Shown: piece after piece, positions 1 through 7,246 of the stretch
How the letters are laid out: each line of letters begins with the position of its first letter
Numbering within the stretch: the first letter of the stretch is position 1
Origin: Lentzea indica
Lineage (GTDB): Bacteria > Actinomycetota > Actinomycetes > Mycobacteriales > Pseudonocardiaceae
Direction of reading: 5' to 3'
Assembly (NCBI RefSeq): GCF_012184385.1
Contig: NZ_VSRL01000001.1
Location: 62,001 to 126,000 of the forward strand
Length of the DNA: 64,000 bases
Position numbers and translations under genes: made by a program
Notes under the pieces: model-generated
Databases searched by the model: none
Told to the model about the DNA's origin: nothing
Seen by the model: the letters and a program-made list of their open reading frames with translations, nothing else

Positions 1-555
1 ATGCTGATTCTAGTCGCCACGGGCGCACTACTTGCAGTTGAGCTGTTCTGGATGTACGTCGCCTTCATGGGAGGAAATATTCTCTCGTTTGCCTTTGGCG
101 AGCGTGAGACCACCATCTTTTCGCTTGCCTTTGACAACGGCTCCGCCGACGTTGGCCCGCTTCAGCTCGACAACATTTCGGCGCTATACCTCGCGCTTGC
201 AGTCGTCTGCTTATTTCTTGCTAGTCGCGCCGAGCTTCGCCTAGACGACAAGATAGTTCCGTTTTATGGAACGCTTGCCGGTGCCCCTGCGCTCTACTGG
301 GGCGTACCGACAACCTTTGTGGTAGCTCTCGACACAGCGTCCATGCTGTGGCTTGACGGCAAGGAGTTCCTACCCGACGACATGATTGCACCAGCCATCA
401 TCGCAGGAACCTCGCTGGCCTACTTGCTGACCTGTTGGATCGCCGTCTATGCAGCTGTGCTACTCACTCGGCTTTGGCGATCCGCCAGGCAGCTTTACTC
501 GGGATCGCCAGGGGGAACGCTGCCAGATTCACCCTACTCAAATTGGACACCTTGA
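1..555 (+). CDS. hypothetical multi-pass membrane protein, possibly cut by the window edge
   Basis: The reading frame is open from the first base, so the true start may lie outside the window. The 184 visible residues contain a hydrophobic stretch at about residues 2-30 and further predicted membrane segments around 58-75, 85-110 and 130-158. An Arg-rich tail (about residues 158-165) probably faces the cytoplasm. No catalytic motif is visible and I do not recognise the family. It ends 520 bases before the next gene, so it is probably the last gene of a unit that begins to the left. Confidence 0.55.
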   Translation: MLILVATGALLAVELFWMYVAFMGGNILSFAFGERETTIFSLAFDNGSADVGPLQLDNISALYLALAVVCLFLASRAELRLDDKIVPFYGTLAGAPALYWGVPTTFVVALDTASMLWLDGKEFLPDDMIAPAIIAGTSLAYLLTCWIAVYAAVLLTRLWRSARQLYSGSPGGTLPDSPYSNWTP

Positions 556-1075
556 GTAGAGGAGATTCAGAGGGATGGGGTTAGCAGCCTCCAAGGAGAC
601 GCGATAGAACGGATCCAGCCCGACTTATGCTGCAAAAACAACAACGCGGCATCGAAAATTCCGCGTTGACATCTCGATTCGACACTGCCATAGTGGAACA
701 TATTCTACAAACAAGAAATAGCCAATAAAAGCCTGTCCGGCTAATTTGCGGTCACCGAGGCTCAAGCTGCAACTTGAGTCTCTTTTGTTTGCGCCGTTCT
801 CGCTGGTCACGACACCACAGACTCCAGGTGTGCAAAGAGCGTACATCGACGATTGCCCGAGCGGAGGCTTGATCGATGACCGGTAAGCGCTGAAGAGCCA
901 ACGCCCTCAGTCTCTGAGCTGCCACCGGCTTTGGCCACATGCTGCGATTTCCACCATATGCAATGTTGGCGCGCCCTGGCTAAATAGAACTATCGCATGA
1001 TCATCGACGCCCCGCCACAAGCTCCAGGTGCAGTGAGCGTGCGGCTTGGCGTGGATACGAACCCTCCCGCCAGGC
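556..1075. other. non-coding stretch with one weak hairpin
   Basis: I see no convincing coding region here. The arms CAACGCGG (642-649) and CCGCGTTG (661-668) form an 8-bp stem without a T-tract and could end transcription of the upstream membrane gene. A TTGACA hexamer follows at 666-671, but no good -10 element stands at the usual distance. Confidence 0.4.
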
Positions 1076-1945
1076 ATGGGTCATGTGGTTCCTAAGCGAG
1101 CACTAGTGGTGCAAGCCATCGTGGTCCCAGCGGACCTCTCCGAGCCAATCAGGCTGGAGCAACTCGACAAGCACGACGCCGGCGCGTTCCGCCGGATCGT
1201 AGGCGGCAGGTTGGAAGCGGTGCAGCTCACCGAGCCTGCCGCAGGTGTGTACTTCAACGACGAGGGCAAGCTCCAGGAACTGCCCATCAACCATCGACTC
1301 ACCATGCTGCTGTGGATGCACAACAAGCTGTTCCGCGGTGAGGACGTGATCATGGGCAGCGGTCTCATCGTGGGCCCTCCCGATCACGAAGGTGATGATC
1401 AGGACGCCCCCGCCGAGCTGGTAGAGCTGCTGTTCAATACTGCGGCGTACCGCGTGCAAGCTCGAAAGATTGACGGGCGGAGCTGGCACACAACCCTCGA
1501 CACCGTCCCTTGGTGGACTGACGCGTACAGGTTGGCGCTGAAGCTCGGATTGGAGTGGCGCAACGTGTTCGCAGACGTTCGAGTGGTTCCCGAGCTCCCC
1601 TCGGAGCTGCTCGACACCTGGTACGAGGTCGGCATTGCCACGCCACCGCTCCACGACGCCGTCGATCCGGCGTTCACGAGGGACAGCTTCTTGGGCTGCT
1701 TCAACCTTGCTGAACTTGAAGAACGAGTCGGAGAGTGCTGGTGGGTGCTCGGCACCGCCTTCTACTACCGCGACGCCTGCTTCATCTGCATGGAAGAGGG
1801 CGGAGACGACTGGCTCGTCGTCCGCCACGGCGTAGCAGTTGGCCGAACGGCGCTCTGGCCCCGCCTCAAGGCCGGCGAGTTCGGCGAGTTCGTTGCCCGG
1901 CTGCTGGCCGCTTCCAAGGAGCAGTGCTTGCGGATGGAGTACTGA
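1076..1945 (+). CDS. DUF3846-type protein of unknown function
   Basis: The N-terminal ~110 residues resemble the DUF3846 family often carried by actinobacterial mobile elements: a strand such as IVVPADLSEPIRL, an RRIVGGRLEAVQL segment, then a Leu/Asn segment before GSGLIVGP. The C-terminal ~180 residues are unassigned and end in LLAASKEQCLRMEY. The start is uncertain: a TTG at 1046, this ATG, and GTGs at 1106/1109 are all possible, and none has a strong ribosome site. A strong hairpin follows the stop. The last ~45 bases plus the hairpin recur as an orphan copy at 3935-4019. No function is proposed. Confidence 0.65.
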   Translation: MGHVVPKRALVVQAIVVPADLSEPIRLEQLDKHDAGAFRRIVGGRLEAVQLTEPAAGVYFNDEGKLQELPINHRLTMLLWMHNKLFRGEDVIMGSGLIVGPPDHEGDDQDAPAELVELLFNTAAYRVQARKIDGRSWHTTLDTVPWWTDAYRLALKLGLEWRNVFADVRVVPELPSELLDTWYEVGIATPPLHDAVDPAFTRDSFLGCFNLAELEERVGECWWVLGTAFYYRDACFICMEEGGDDWLVVRHGVAVGRTALWPRLKAGEFGEFVARLLAASKEQCLRMEY

Positions 1946-1953
1946 CCCGTCAG

Positions 1954-1982
1954 GCCCGTTGCGCCCACATGGCGCAACGGGC
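1954..1982 (+). terminator. hairpin terminator after the DUF3846 gene
   Basis: GCCCGTTGCGCC and GGCGCAACGGGC form a perfect 12-bp stem with a 5-base loop, 9 bases after the stop codon. There is no T-tract, which is common for actinobacterial terminators. It is also placed to stop the converging TIR gene on the other strand. Confidence 0.7.
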
Positions 1983-2010
1983 TCATCAACCACCCAACTG
2001 GGCACACAAG

Positions 2011-2877
2011 CTAGTTGTCGCAGCCCGAAACATCCTTTAACTTCTCTGCCTTCACATATCCCGAAAGGGCAGAACCCTCAACCCTTACGTACAGACGGTC
2101 TTTGAAGGGCGGACGAGAGAAATCAACAACGACAATCTGCCCAGGGACGACAGCGCCGATACCAGTACCGTTCGCATCGACGACGTTGCCGCTCACCGTC
2201 ACCTCATGCTTGCGGGCCGGTTGACAAGTGGCAGATGGCTGGGCACTAGGCACAACTTGCGGCGGCAACGAAACCTTCGTCGAACCATCATAGAGTCCAT
2301 AGGACCCGATCCATACGCCAATAGGCATGGCGGCCACAATGCCAGCCGCTAGGTAGAACACCGAGCGTCTTGCAACGCCACGGCCATCCTCGTGCCGCCG
2401 GGCGATCTTACTCAGCCGCTGATCAAGCTTAGTGAGCTTGTCGACCAAGTGGTTCAGGTCTTCATCGGCGTGGCGCCGCCGAAGCGTGACATATTGGTGC
2501 CGACTCAGCTTGGCGAGCTCCGGCGGCAGGTCGGTCTCGGCGGGCATTCCCACCCCGTCCAGCAAGATCGGGATCACCCGCACATCCCGCGCAAGCGCCT
2601 CGATGATCTCACGGCGAACCCAGTCAGTCGGGTCGTCCACACGTCTCCGGCCGGCTTCGTCGGTAAGCGTCAACCAGTGCGGGCCGATCACAACCAGCAG
2701 CACGCTGCTGGTGCGCAGTCGCCCCAGCAGCTCCTCGACGAAATCAGCCCCCGGCTCGATGGACTGGCTGTCCAAGAACACCATGTCCCGCCCGAACCGC
2801 CCTGCCAGCTCCCGGTCGATCAATGCCGCCGTGGTCAGGCTGTCGTCTCCGCGGTAGCTGATGAACACCCCGGCCAC
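2011..2877 (-). CDS. TIR-domain protein with a membrane anchor
   Basis: The N-terminus VAGVFISYRGDDS is the classic opening strand of a prokaryotic TIR domain (about residues 1-150); VFLD and SVLLVVIGPHW look like later TIR strands. A single membrane segment lies near residues 180-200, followed by a Pro/Ser linker and a C-terminal SH3-like beta domain with Cys residues, probably outside the membrane. TIR domains in bacteria commonly cleave NAD or signal in immunity; I did not verify a catalytic Glu. The GTG start at 2877 is preferred because AAGGGGG lies 8 bases upstream; an ATG at 2904 is an alternative. The gene lies 71 bases after an unknown gene on the same strand. Confidence 0.8.
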   Translation of the reverse strand: MAGVFISYRGDDSLTTAALIDRELAGRFGRDMVFLDSQSIEPGADFVEELLGRLRTSSVLLVVIGPHWLTLTDEAGRRRVDDPTDWVRREIIEALARDVRVIPILLDGVGMPAETDLPPELAKLSRHQYVTLRRRHADEDLNHLVDKLTKLDQRLSKIARRHEDGRGVARRSVFYLAAGIVAAMPIGVWIGSYGLYDGSTKVSLPPQVVPSAQPSATCQPARKHEVTVSGNVVDANGTGIGAVVPGQIVVVDFSRPPFKDRLYVRVEGSALSGYVKAEKLKDVSGCDN

Positions 2878-2948
2878 TAAATCTGCCCCCTTGCTTGATC
2901 TCATTGTCGTGCCAGCGTAGCGCCCAAACGGAGCACAACGGCGATTGT

Positions 2949-3779
2949 CTACCACAGCTCAGATTGCAGCCTTCGCACCTCCTCATTGAGTGCTTCTTCG
3001 ATTGTTCTGCCGTCCCTGCGGTCGAGTAGGCCGTACGCCATGAAGCAACCAAGTAGGCCCAGCAATGACTTATTGTTCGTTTCATCAACTGCGGGGACGC
3101 GAGGATCAATCAGCACGCGCTTGGTGAGCCCCTCGTCGCCAGCAGTCATGATGTAGGTGAAATGCTCCAGCGAGACACGCTCCGCTAGACCACGCATCTC
3201 AAGCACTTGACGATAAGTGCTCTTCCATACTTCGTCGATCTCACTGTACGTTTCCAGCAGCGCTTCGCGGATCCTTCGGTTTCCAACGACGTACGGGGTC
3301 AAGAGAAACTGAAGTTGACACATGTATGGCCGTTGCTCCAGCGCGGCCCGAATGTTGGCCAATGCCACATCATGGATAGCTTGCGCGAGATCGTCGTCCT
3401 GCGTGAGCCGCTTCACCACGTCTGCGGGATCGTGACGCAATGCCCAGTGGTTTCGCCGCACTGCCTCGGAGCAGAGTTCTGCGAGGAACTTGTCGTGCTG
3501 CGGCCATAGGTGTTGGAAGCGCCCGCGATTGAGCCATGGCCATTTCGCCTTCGCCTTGTTAATCACTTCTTTGCGTCCCGGCAGAGGCGAGTGCAGGCCG
3601 ACACCACTGATGCCACCAGTGATACTGCCAGTTTCTTCGTCTATGGAACCATGTGCCGGTTCATCCAGCTTCCACGGTCTCACTCGCTTATCGATGCACT
3701 CTAGTCCGATCTCGATGAACTTGCTTTTGTCATTCGTGTCTTCGGCGTCATTGCCTGGCGATGGCGGCATGCGGGGCAT
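2949..3779 (-). CDS. hypothetical protein upstream of the TIR gene
   Basis: 276 residues, soluble, with a low-complexity acidic N-terminus (MPRMPPSPGNDAEDTND) and a mostly helical C-terminal half. Helices from about residue 130 (LAQAIHDVALANIRAALEQ onwards) are faintly reminiscent of a TetR ligand domain, but I cannot see a DNA-binding helix-turn-helix and would not assign it. It is probably co-transcribed with the TIR gene 71 bases downstream, so it may be a partner or regulator of it. The start could also be the Met three codons downstream. Confidence 0.6.
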   Translation of the reverse strand: MPRMPPSPGNDAEDTNDKSKFIEIGLECIDKRVRPWKLDEPAHGSIDEETGSITGGISGVGLHSPLPGRKEVINKAKAKWPWLNRGRFQHLWPQHDKFLAELCSEAVRRNHWALRHDPADVVKRLTQDDDLAQAIHDVALANIRAALEQRPYMCQLQFLLTPYVVGNRRIREALLETYSEIDEVWKSTYRQVLEMRGLAERVSLEHFTYIMTAGDEGLTKRVLIDPRVPAVDETNNKSLLGLLGCFMAYGLLDRRDGRTIEEALNEEVRRLQSELW

Positions 3780-3934
3780 CCTGCACTATCCGGAGTGACT
3801 GGCACCACATGCTGGAGCATGCTGGGAGCAGAACTTCTGTCTCGCATGGCATCGCGACCACCCGTCGGGCTGCTCTACAGCGGCGGACGCCCGTACTGCG
3901 GCAAGTAGCTCACCAACTCCGTGCGTCGGATGCG

Positions 3935-3980
3935 CGGCTGCTGGCGGCTACCAAGGAGCAGTGCTTGTGGTTGGAGTACT
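3935..3980 (+). pseudogene. orphan 3' end of a DUF3846-gene paralog
   Basis: This stretch encodes LLAATKEQCLWLEY and then loses its stop codon. It matches the last codons of the complete gene ending at 1945 (LLAASKEQCLRMEY) and is followed, as there, by the same type of GC-rich hairpin. Nothing upstream resembles the rest of that gene, so only the gene end survives. The frame lies opposite the convergent 2.0-5.5 kb minus-strand genes. Confidence 0.6.
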
Positions 3981-3989
3981 CAACCAAAA

Positions 3990-4019
3990 GGCCCGTTGCG
4001 CTTGCGAGCGCAACGGGCC
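3990..4019. terminator. bidirectional hairpin terminator
   Basis: GGCCCGTTGCGCT and AGCGCAACGGGCC form a perfect 13-bp stem with a TGCG loop. It is the duplicated counterpart of the hairpin at 1954-1982. On the minus strand it lies about 40 bases beyond the SecB-like gene and probably ends that operon. Confidence 0.65.
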
Positions 4020-4060
4020 ATCTCAATGTCCGGAGAACCGTCCACCTGAAAAACTGCCGC

Positions 4061-4564
4061 TCAACCCTTGTCCGGATCGTAGTCAAGCTGAAGCACGTTG
4101 ATCGTCAGCGGCGGCAGACCCAAACGCCCAGTGATGTTCGAGACGTACTCACGGGCATAAGGATGCAAGGCAAAATTCCCCATGCTCCATGCGTAAGCAG
4201 TCAGTTCACCTTCTTGTGGAGTGTCATCACCATCTCGCATGCGCAGCTCAAAAAGGCCTGCCAGCTTGAATTCGACCTTCGCGACGATGTTCTCTCCGCC
4301 ATCCTCGATACGAGGCGGCTCGTGCGCAGGCTCGTTCTCCGCCTCAGCAATCAAGAGAGAGTAATACGAGGTGACGACAAAGAACCCATCGCCCTCGCTG
4401 TACTCAACTTGAGGGTCCTTCTCAAGCTTGTACGCCATGTGGTCACCGGCCGGCATCCGGTTCAGCTTGGCGTTGCTCTCCAAGAGGCGAACGTCGCGGA
4501 TTTCCGCCCGCGCGGCGATCCGCGCCGCATCACGACGCGCTTCTTGAAGATCATGACCCGTCAT
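4061..4564 (-). CDS. SecB-like chaperone of a toxin-antitoxin-chaperone operon
   Basis: 167 residues. The C-terminal part has the SecB signature: a strand pattern like KVEFKLAGLFELR, then NFALHPYAREYVSNITGRLG and LPPLTINVLQLDYD, closely paralleling the SecB segment with PYARE and GxPPL. Actinobacteria generally lack canonical SecB, but M. tuberculosis has a SecB-like chaperone (Rv1957) that protects the HigA1 antitoxin. Here the gene starts with a 4-bp ATGA overlap after the HTH antitoxin gene, giving the same toxin-antitoxin-chaperone order. The inferred role is binding the antitoxin C-terminal tail and keeping it folded. A hairpin at 3990-4019 follows. Confidence 0.8.
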   Translation of the reverse strand: MTGHDLQEARRDAARIAARAEIRDVRLLESNAKLNRMPAGDHMAYKLEKDPQVEYSEGDGFFVVTSYYSLLIAEAENEPAHEPPRIEDGGENIVAKVEFKLAGLFELRMRDGDDTPQEGELTAYAWSMGNFALHPYAREYVSNITGRLGLPPLTINVLQLDYDPDKG

Positions 4565-5034
4565 GCCGCCTTCTCGTAATCATGCCGCGAATCGCGCTTG
4601 GCGTTTTCAGCCCACGCACGCGCAAGGCCGCTCTTGTGCATCTCGGGCCGCTTCGGCGTTACCCGCTCACCCTTCCCGTAGGTAGTCATCCCCTGCGATA
4701 CCCAATCACTGAGTGCAGGCATTTCCACCTTGATCAGCAGCCGCGCTTCGACCGCCCGCGCGTATCGCTGAAGGGTCGACAGCTTCGGATCGCTCGACTC
4801 CTTCTCGAAGCCCGAGACCGTCGGCTGACCGATGCCCATGCGCTTGGCCACTTCCTTCTGGGAGAGACCGAGCACCTGCCGCAGCGTCACGAGAGCATCG
4901 ATCAGACGCTGACGGTCGTCAGCGTCCTCGTACTCAGCGCGGAAGACAGGGCTCTGCTTCGCCTCTTCCAGGTACGCGCCGAACTCGTCCTCGAATTCGT
5001 CCACAACGAACTTCTGCTCGTCGTTTGCGCTCAT
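4561..5034 (-). CDS. HTH antitoxin with C-terminal chaperone-dependence tail
   Basis: 157 residues, longer than a plain HigA antitoxin. Residues ~40-100 carry an XRE-type helix-turn-helix (RQVLGLSQKEVAKRMGIGQ, then PTVSGFEKESSDPKLSTLQR). The ~50-residue tail after the HTH includes aromatic residues (LSDWVSQGMTTYGKG, RAWAENAKR). In chaperone-controlled HigA antitoxins such a tail, called ChAD, makes the antitoxin need the SecB-like protein; assigning it here is inference from position and length. GGGAGCTTGAT precedes the ATG. It sits 65 bases after the toxin gene and overlaps the chaperone gene by 4 bp. Confidence 0.8.
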   Translation of the reverse strand: MSANDEQKFVVDEFEDEFGAYLEEAKQSPVFRAEYEDADDRQRLIDALVTLRQVLGLSQKEVAKRMGIGQPTVSGFEKESSDPKLSTLQRYARAVEARLLIKVEMPALSDWVSQGMTTYGKGERVTPKRPEMHKSGLARAWAENAKRDSRHDYEKAA

Positions 5035-5099
5035 ATCAAGCTCCCACGTCAGCTTGGCCCCAGCCTCTGTTCCACGGCCCGGAGGGGGATCTTAGCGCT

Positions 5100-5519
5100 C
5101 TACCCGCTCGCGGGCTCATCACCGTTAGCATCGCGCCACCGCCGCGCCCGATCAATAGCCCGTTCGAAGTCAGGCTTCGGTGTCTTCTGCTGGTTCTTGT
5201 AGAACGCAGTCAGCGCAAGGCAGTACGGGCCCCACGGCGTGAAGAGGAGGCGGTGGTGATTGTTAGAGTACCGATGGCGAATCTCGTAGATTCCGCGGCC
5301 GAGCGAATCTACATCGCCACGTCGAGACTGTCCGGTCAGGTAGCGCTCTAGCGCGTTCGACAATCCGGCCTGAGCCCTTACAGGCAGGGCGCGGAACTCT
5401 TCAAGCGCCTTCGGGCGACCTGAATCGGTGCGGTACCACAACAACTTGCGGCGGGCGGCTTGGGCAGACTTTGGTTGGTCATTCTCGTCTTCAGATGCCT
5501 GCCGGGCACCGCTGACCAT
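5100..5519 (-). CDS. RelE/HigB-type (Gp49-like) toxin
   Basis: 139 residues. The core resembles the Gp49-like HigB family: GIYEIRHRYSNNHHRLLFT, then CLALTAFYKNQQKTPKP followed by a helix with RAIDRARRWRD. KNQQKTP corresponds to the conserved KKTQKTP of these ribosome-dependent mRNA interferases. The N-terminal ~30 residues are an extra, Ser/Ala-rich segment. GGAG lies 7 bases before the ATG. As first gene of the operon it follows the usual HigB-HigA order and precedes the antitoxin and chaperone genes. Confidence 0.8.
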   Translation of the reverse strand: MVSGARQASEDENDQPKSAQAARRKLLWYRTDSGRPKALEEFRALPVRAQAGLSNALERYLTGQSRRGDVDSLGRGIYEIRHRYSNNHHRLLFTPWGPYCLALTAFYKNQQKTPKPDFERAIDRARRWRDANGDEPASG

Positions 5520-5655
5520 AGAGGCTCCGTTCGCCTTCCAACCAGGATGGTTGCACTACTTGCCGTGCATCTTCCCGTGCACGCCGAAGCAGTAGCCAGC
5601 TAGCCACAGCAAGCCCGAGGGCTGGAATCCGGGCGTGGACTCCAGCCTCGGATCA

Positions 5656-5832
5656 TCAGCCCTTGCCGCTCTTGTTCTTGGTCGGGTCGACGTTCACCCA
5701 GGTCTGCCCCGGCTTCGGGGTGGGCGGGAGACGGTGCCCCTTCGGGACCGTCACCTCGTTGCCACCACCCTTCGGGCGGTACTGACCGGAGGTCGGCGCG
5801 GGCGTACCCGGCCGAACAGCCTTTCCAGCCAT
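5656..5832 (-). CDS. YjzC-like small protein
   Basis: A 58-residue gene read from the minus strand, MAGKAVRPGTPAPTSGQ at the start and DPTKNKSGKG at the end. The pattern of a PGTxAPxSGQYR opening, a Gly-rich bend, EVTVPKGHRLPPTP and a final VDPTKNKSG tail is shared by small YjzC-type proteins I know from Gram-positive bacteria; their function is unknown. GAGG lies about 10 bases upstream of the ATG. It has no obvious partner. Confidence 0.7.
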   Translation of the reverse strand: MAGKAVRPGTPAPTSGQYRPKGGGNEVTVPKGHRLPPTPKPGQTWVNVDPTKNKSGKG

Positions 5833-5962
5833 AACTATGCACCTCGCTTCCCGAAGCGCTACGGCTCCGAGTCACGAAAATGCATCGACCAACGCCCGGC
5901 CGAGCCTCGTCCAGTAGAGTCAGAAGAGCGTCCTACCGCACTCAAGACCCCGTCTCGGAGCC

Positions 5963-5982
5963 AGACCCCGAGGGCGGGGTCT
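5963..5982. terminator. short GC-rich hairpin
   Basis: AGACCCCG and CGGGGTCT pair perfectly around a 4-base loop. It lies between the membrane gene ending at 6055 and the YjzC-like gene, both on the minus strand. Without a T-tract it is only a likely terminator. Confidence 0.4.
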
Positions 5983-6014
5983 TTGGCTTCTAAGACACAG
6001 AGTACACCAGCGGA

Positions 6015-6056
6015 TATCGGTTGCAACCGATACTCTCAACTTACTCTTAGTAAGTT
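6015..6056. promoter_or_regulatory. two adjacent perfect palindromes
   Basis: TATCGGTTGCAACCGATA (6015-6032) is an 18-bp perfect palindrome with no spacer, typical of a dimeric repressor operator. Six bases away, AACTTACT-CTT-AGTAAGTT (6038-6056) is an 8-bp hairpin that overlaps the stop codon of the minus-strand gene ending at 6055. The second may act as a terminator; the first looks like a protein-binding site for the YjzC-like gene or an unannotated transcript. Confidence 0.5.
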
Positions 6057-7212
6057 AGGGTGAGGCGGCTGAGGACCTGTCTAGACGCCTATCGCGCGTT
6101 CTAGCGTTTCGCGGAGCCGCGAGCTCGTCATCCAGGACCCACACGAACGCCACCCCAGCCCGCGGCAACGTCCACCCGTCGAAGCTGATGTTCACTGTCT
6201 TCGCCTTGTCCGCACGGCGCGACTGCTCCACGCGGGTCGACTGACTGCTGGAGATGTAGTCCACCGTGTTCATGCGCCGGATGCCTGCAGCGGTGTAGTC
6301 GAGCTGCACATGCAACTTCTTCGCCGGCCGCGGCAAGTCGAGGTAGAGCATGTGACCGTGGCGCTGCACGAGAACCTTGTAGGTGTAGGCGACAGTGATC
6401 TCCTCGGCTGTTGACGCACGCTCACCCATGCCAGCCGCGTAGAGCTGCGCACCACCTCGCGAGGTTCGCCGGATCTTCCGTTCCTTGCCGTCCACAGAGA
6501 GGCTCACGAGTTCAAAGACCTCAGGATCTTCGGCAGCAAGCCCACCTGAGAGATCAAAGTGCCAAACTGCAGTGACCGCCGGGTCGCGCAGCATCTCCCG
6601 GTACTCGCGCTCGTCAGCTACGCACGCGAAGCGCAAGGTGGGGCTCGCAGACCGCACCTTGTATTCCCACCGCACCGTTGCCACGAACATCGAGCCGTGA
6701 CCAGAGGCCGGGCCACCTGCCCACGGCTGCAGTGAAACCGCCACGTCGACATCACGCCACCGCTCCACGGCGTTGATCACCTGATCACGCACATCGGCGT
6801 AGAGATCGTGCGCCAGCTCCTCGTCCTTGAGCCGCAGCGCCAGGGCGTTGGCAGCAACGCGGTCGAGGAGCTCGTCAGACGCCGCGATGCCCTGCAGCAT
6901 CTCGGGCCTGAAGGCCAGGCTGTCGATCACGGCGTCACGGAACGCGGGGGCTTCATGGCGAAGCGCTCGGTGGATCCGCTTCTCCAGACGCTTGTCTCCG
7001 GCGGCGCGATCGAGGATCTGGAAGTAGATGCCCAGCACCCCGAAGCCGAAGAAGCCCGCACCGAGTTCTCCCAGCGGGACAGGGAAGGTCGACAGCAACT
7101 CGATGGCCGGCGGCCACCTGTTCAGCATCAGCAAGCCGATGCCGATAACCGTCGAGAGCACTGCGATGAGCTGTGCCTTGGTTTCATAAAGCTGATCGAG
7201 TGTGTCCTTCAT
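6055..7212 (-). CDS. hypothetical membrane-anchored protein
   Basis: 385 residues. Two N-terminal membrane helices (about 15-32 and 48-66) are followed by a charged helical region (AAGDKRLEKRIHRALRHEA) and a C-terminal beta-rich cytoplasmic domain. I see no catalytic signature. The ATG has GAAGGA-like context only weakly, and an operator-like inverted repeat lies directly upstream (7220-7246), so expression is probably controlled by a repressor. The protein ends in the 6038-6056 hairpin. Function unknown. Confidence 0.65.
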   Translation of the reverse strand: MKDTLDQLYETKAQLIAVLSTVIGIGLLMLNRWPPAIELLSTFPVPLGELGAGFFGFGVLGIYFQILDRAAGDKRLEKRIHRALRHEAPAFRDAVIDSLAFRPEMLQGIAASDELLDRVAANALALRLKDEELAHDLYADVRDQVINAVERWRDVDVAVSLQPWAGGPASGHGSMFVATVRWEYKVRSASPTLRFACVADEREYREMLRDPAVTAVWHFDLSGGLAAEDPEVFELVSLSVDGKERKIRRTSRGGAQLYAAGMGERASTAEEITVAYTYKVLVQRHGHMLYLDLPRPAKKLHVQLDYTAAGIRRMNTVDYISSSQSTRVEQSRRADKAKTVNISFDGWTLPRAGVAFVWVLDDELAAPRNARTRDRRLDRSSAASP

Positions 7213-7219
7213 TCACCAT

Positions 7220-7246
7220 CAATTGTAGCAAGCATTGTTACAATTG
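7220..7246. promoter_or_regulatory. inverted-repeat operator upstream of the membrane gene
   Basis: CAATTGTA (7220-7227) and TACAATTG (7239-7246) are perfect 8-bp arms 11 bases apart, in an AT-rich patch just 8 bases before the start codon of the minus-strand gene. This geometry fits a dimeric HTH repressor overlapping the promoter. The cognate regulator is not known. Confidence 0.5.

Noticed and set aside
666-694. A TTGACA-based promoter
   Set aside because: The matching -10 is poor and no gene starts at a suitable distance.
1103-2005. A 300-codon minus-strand frame
   Set aside because: Antisense to the DUF3846 gene; no motif and no ribosome site.
3761-4579. A 272-codon plus-strand frame
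   Set aside because: It mostly lies opposite the SecB-like gene; only the short KEQC segment is meaningful as a gene relic.
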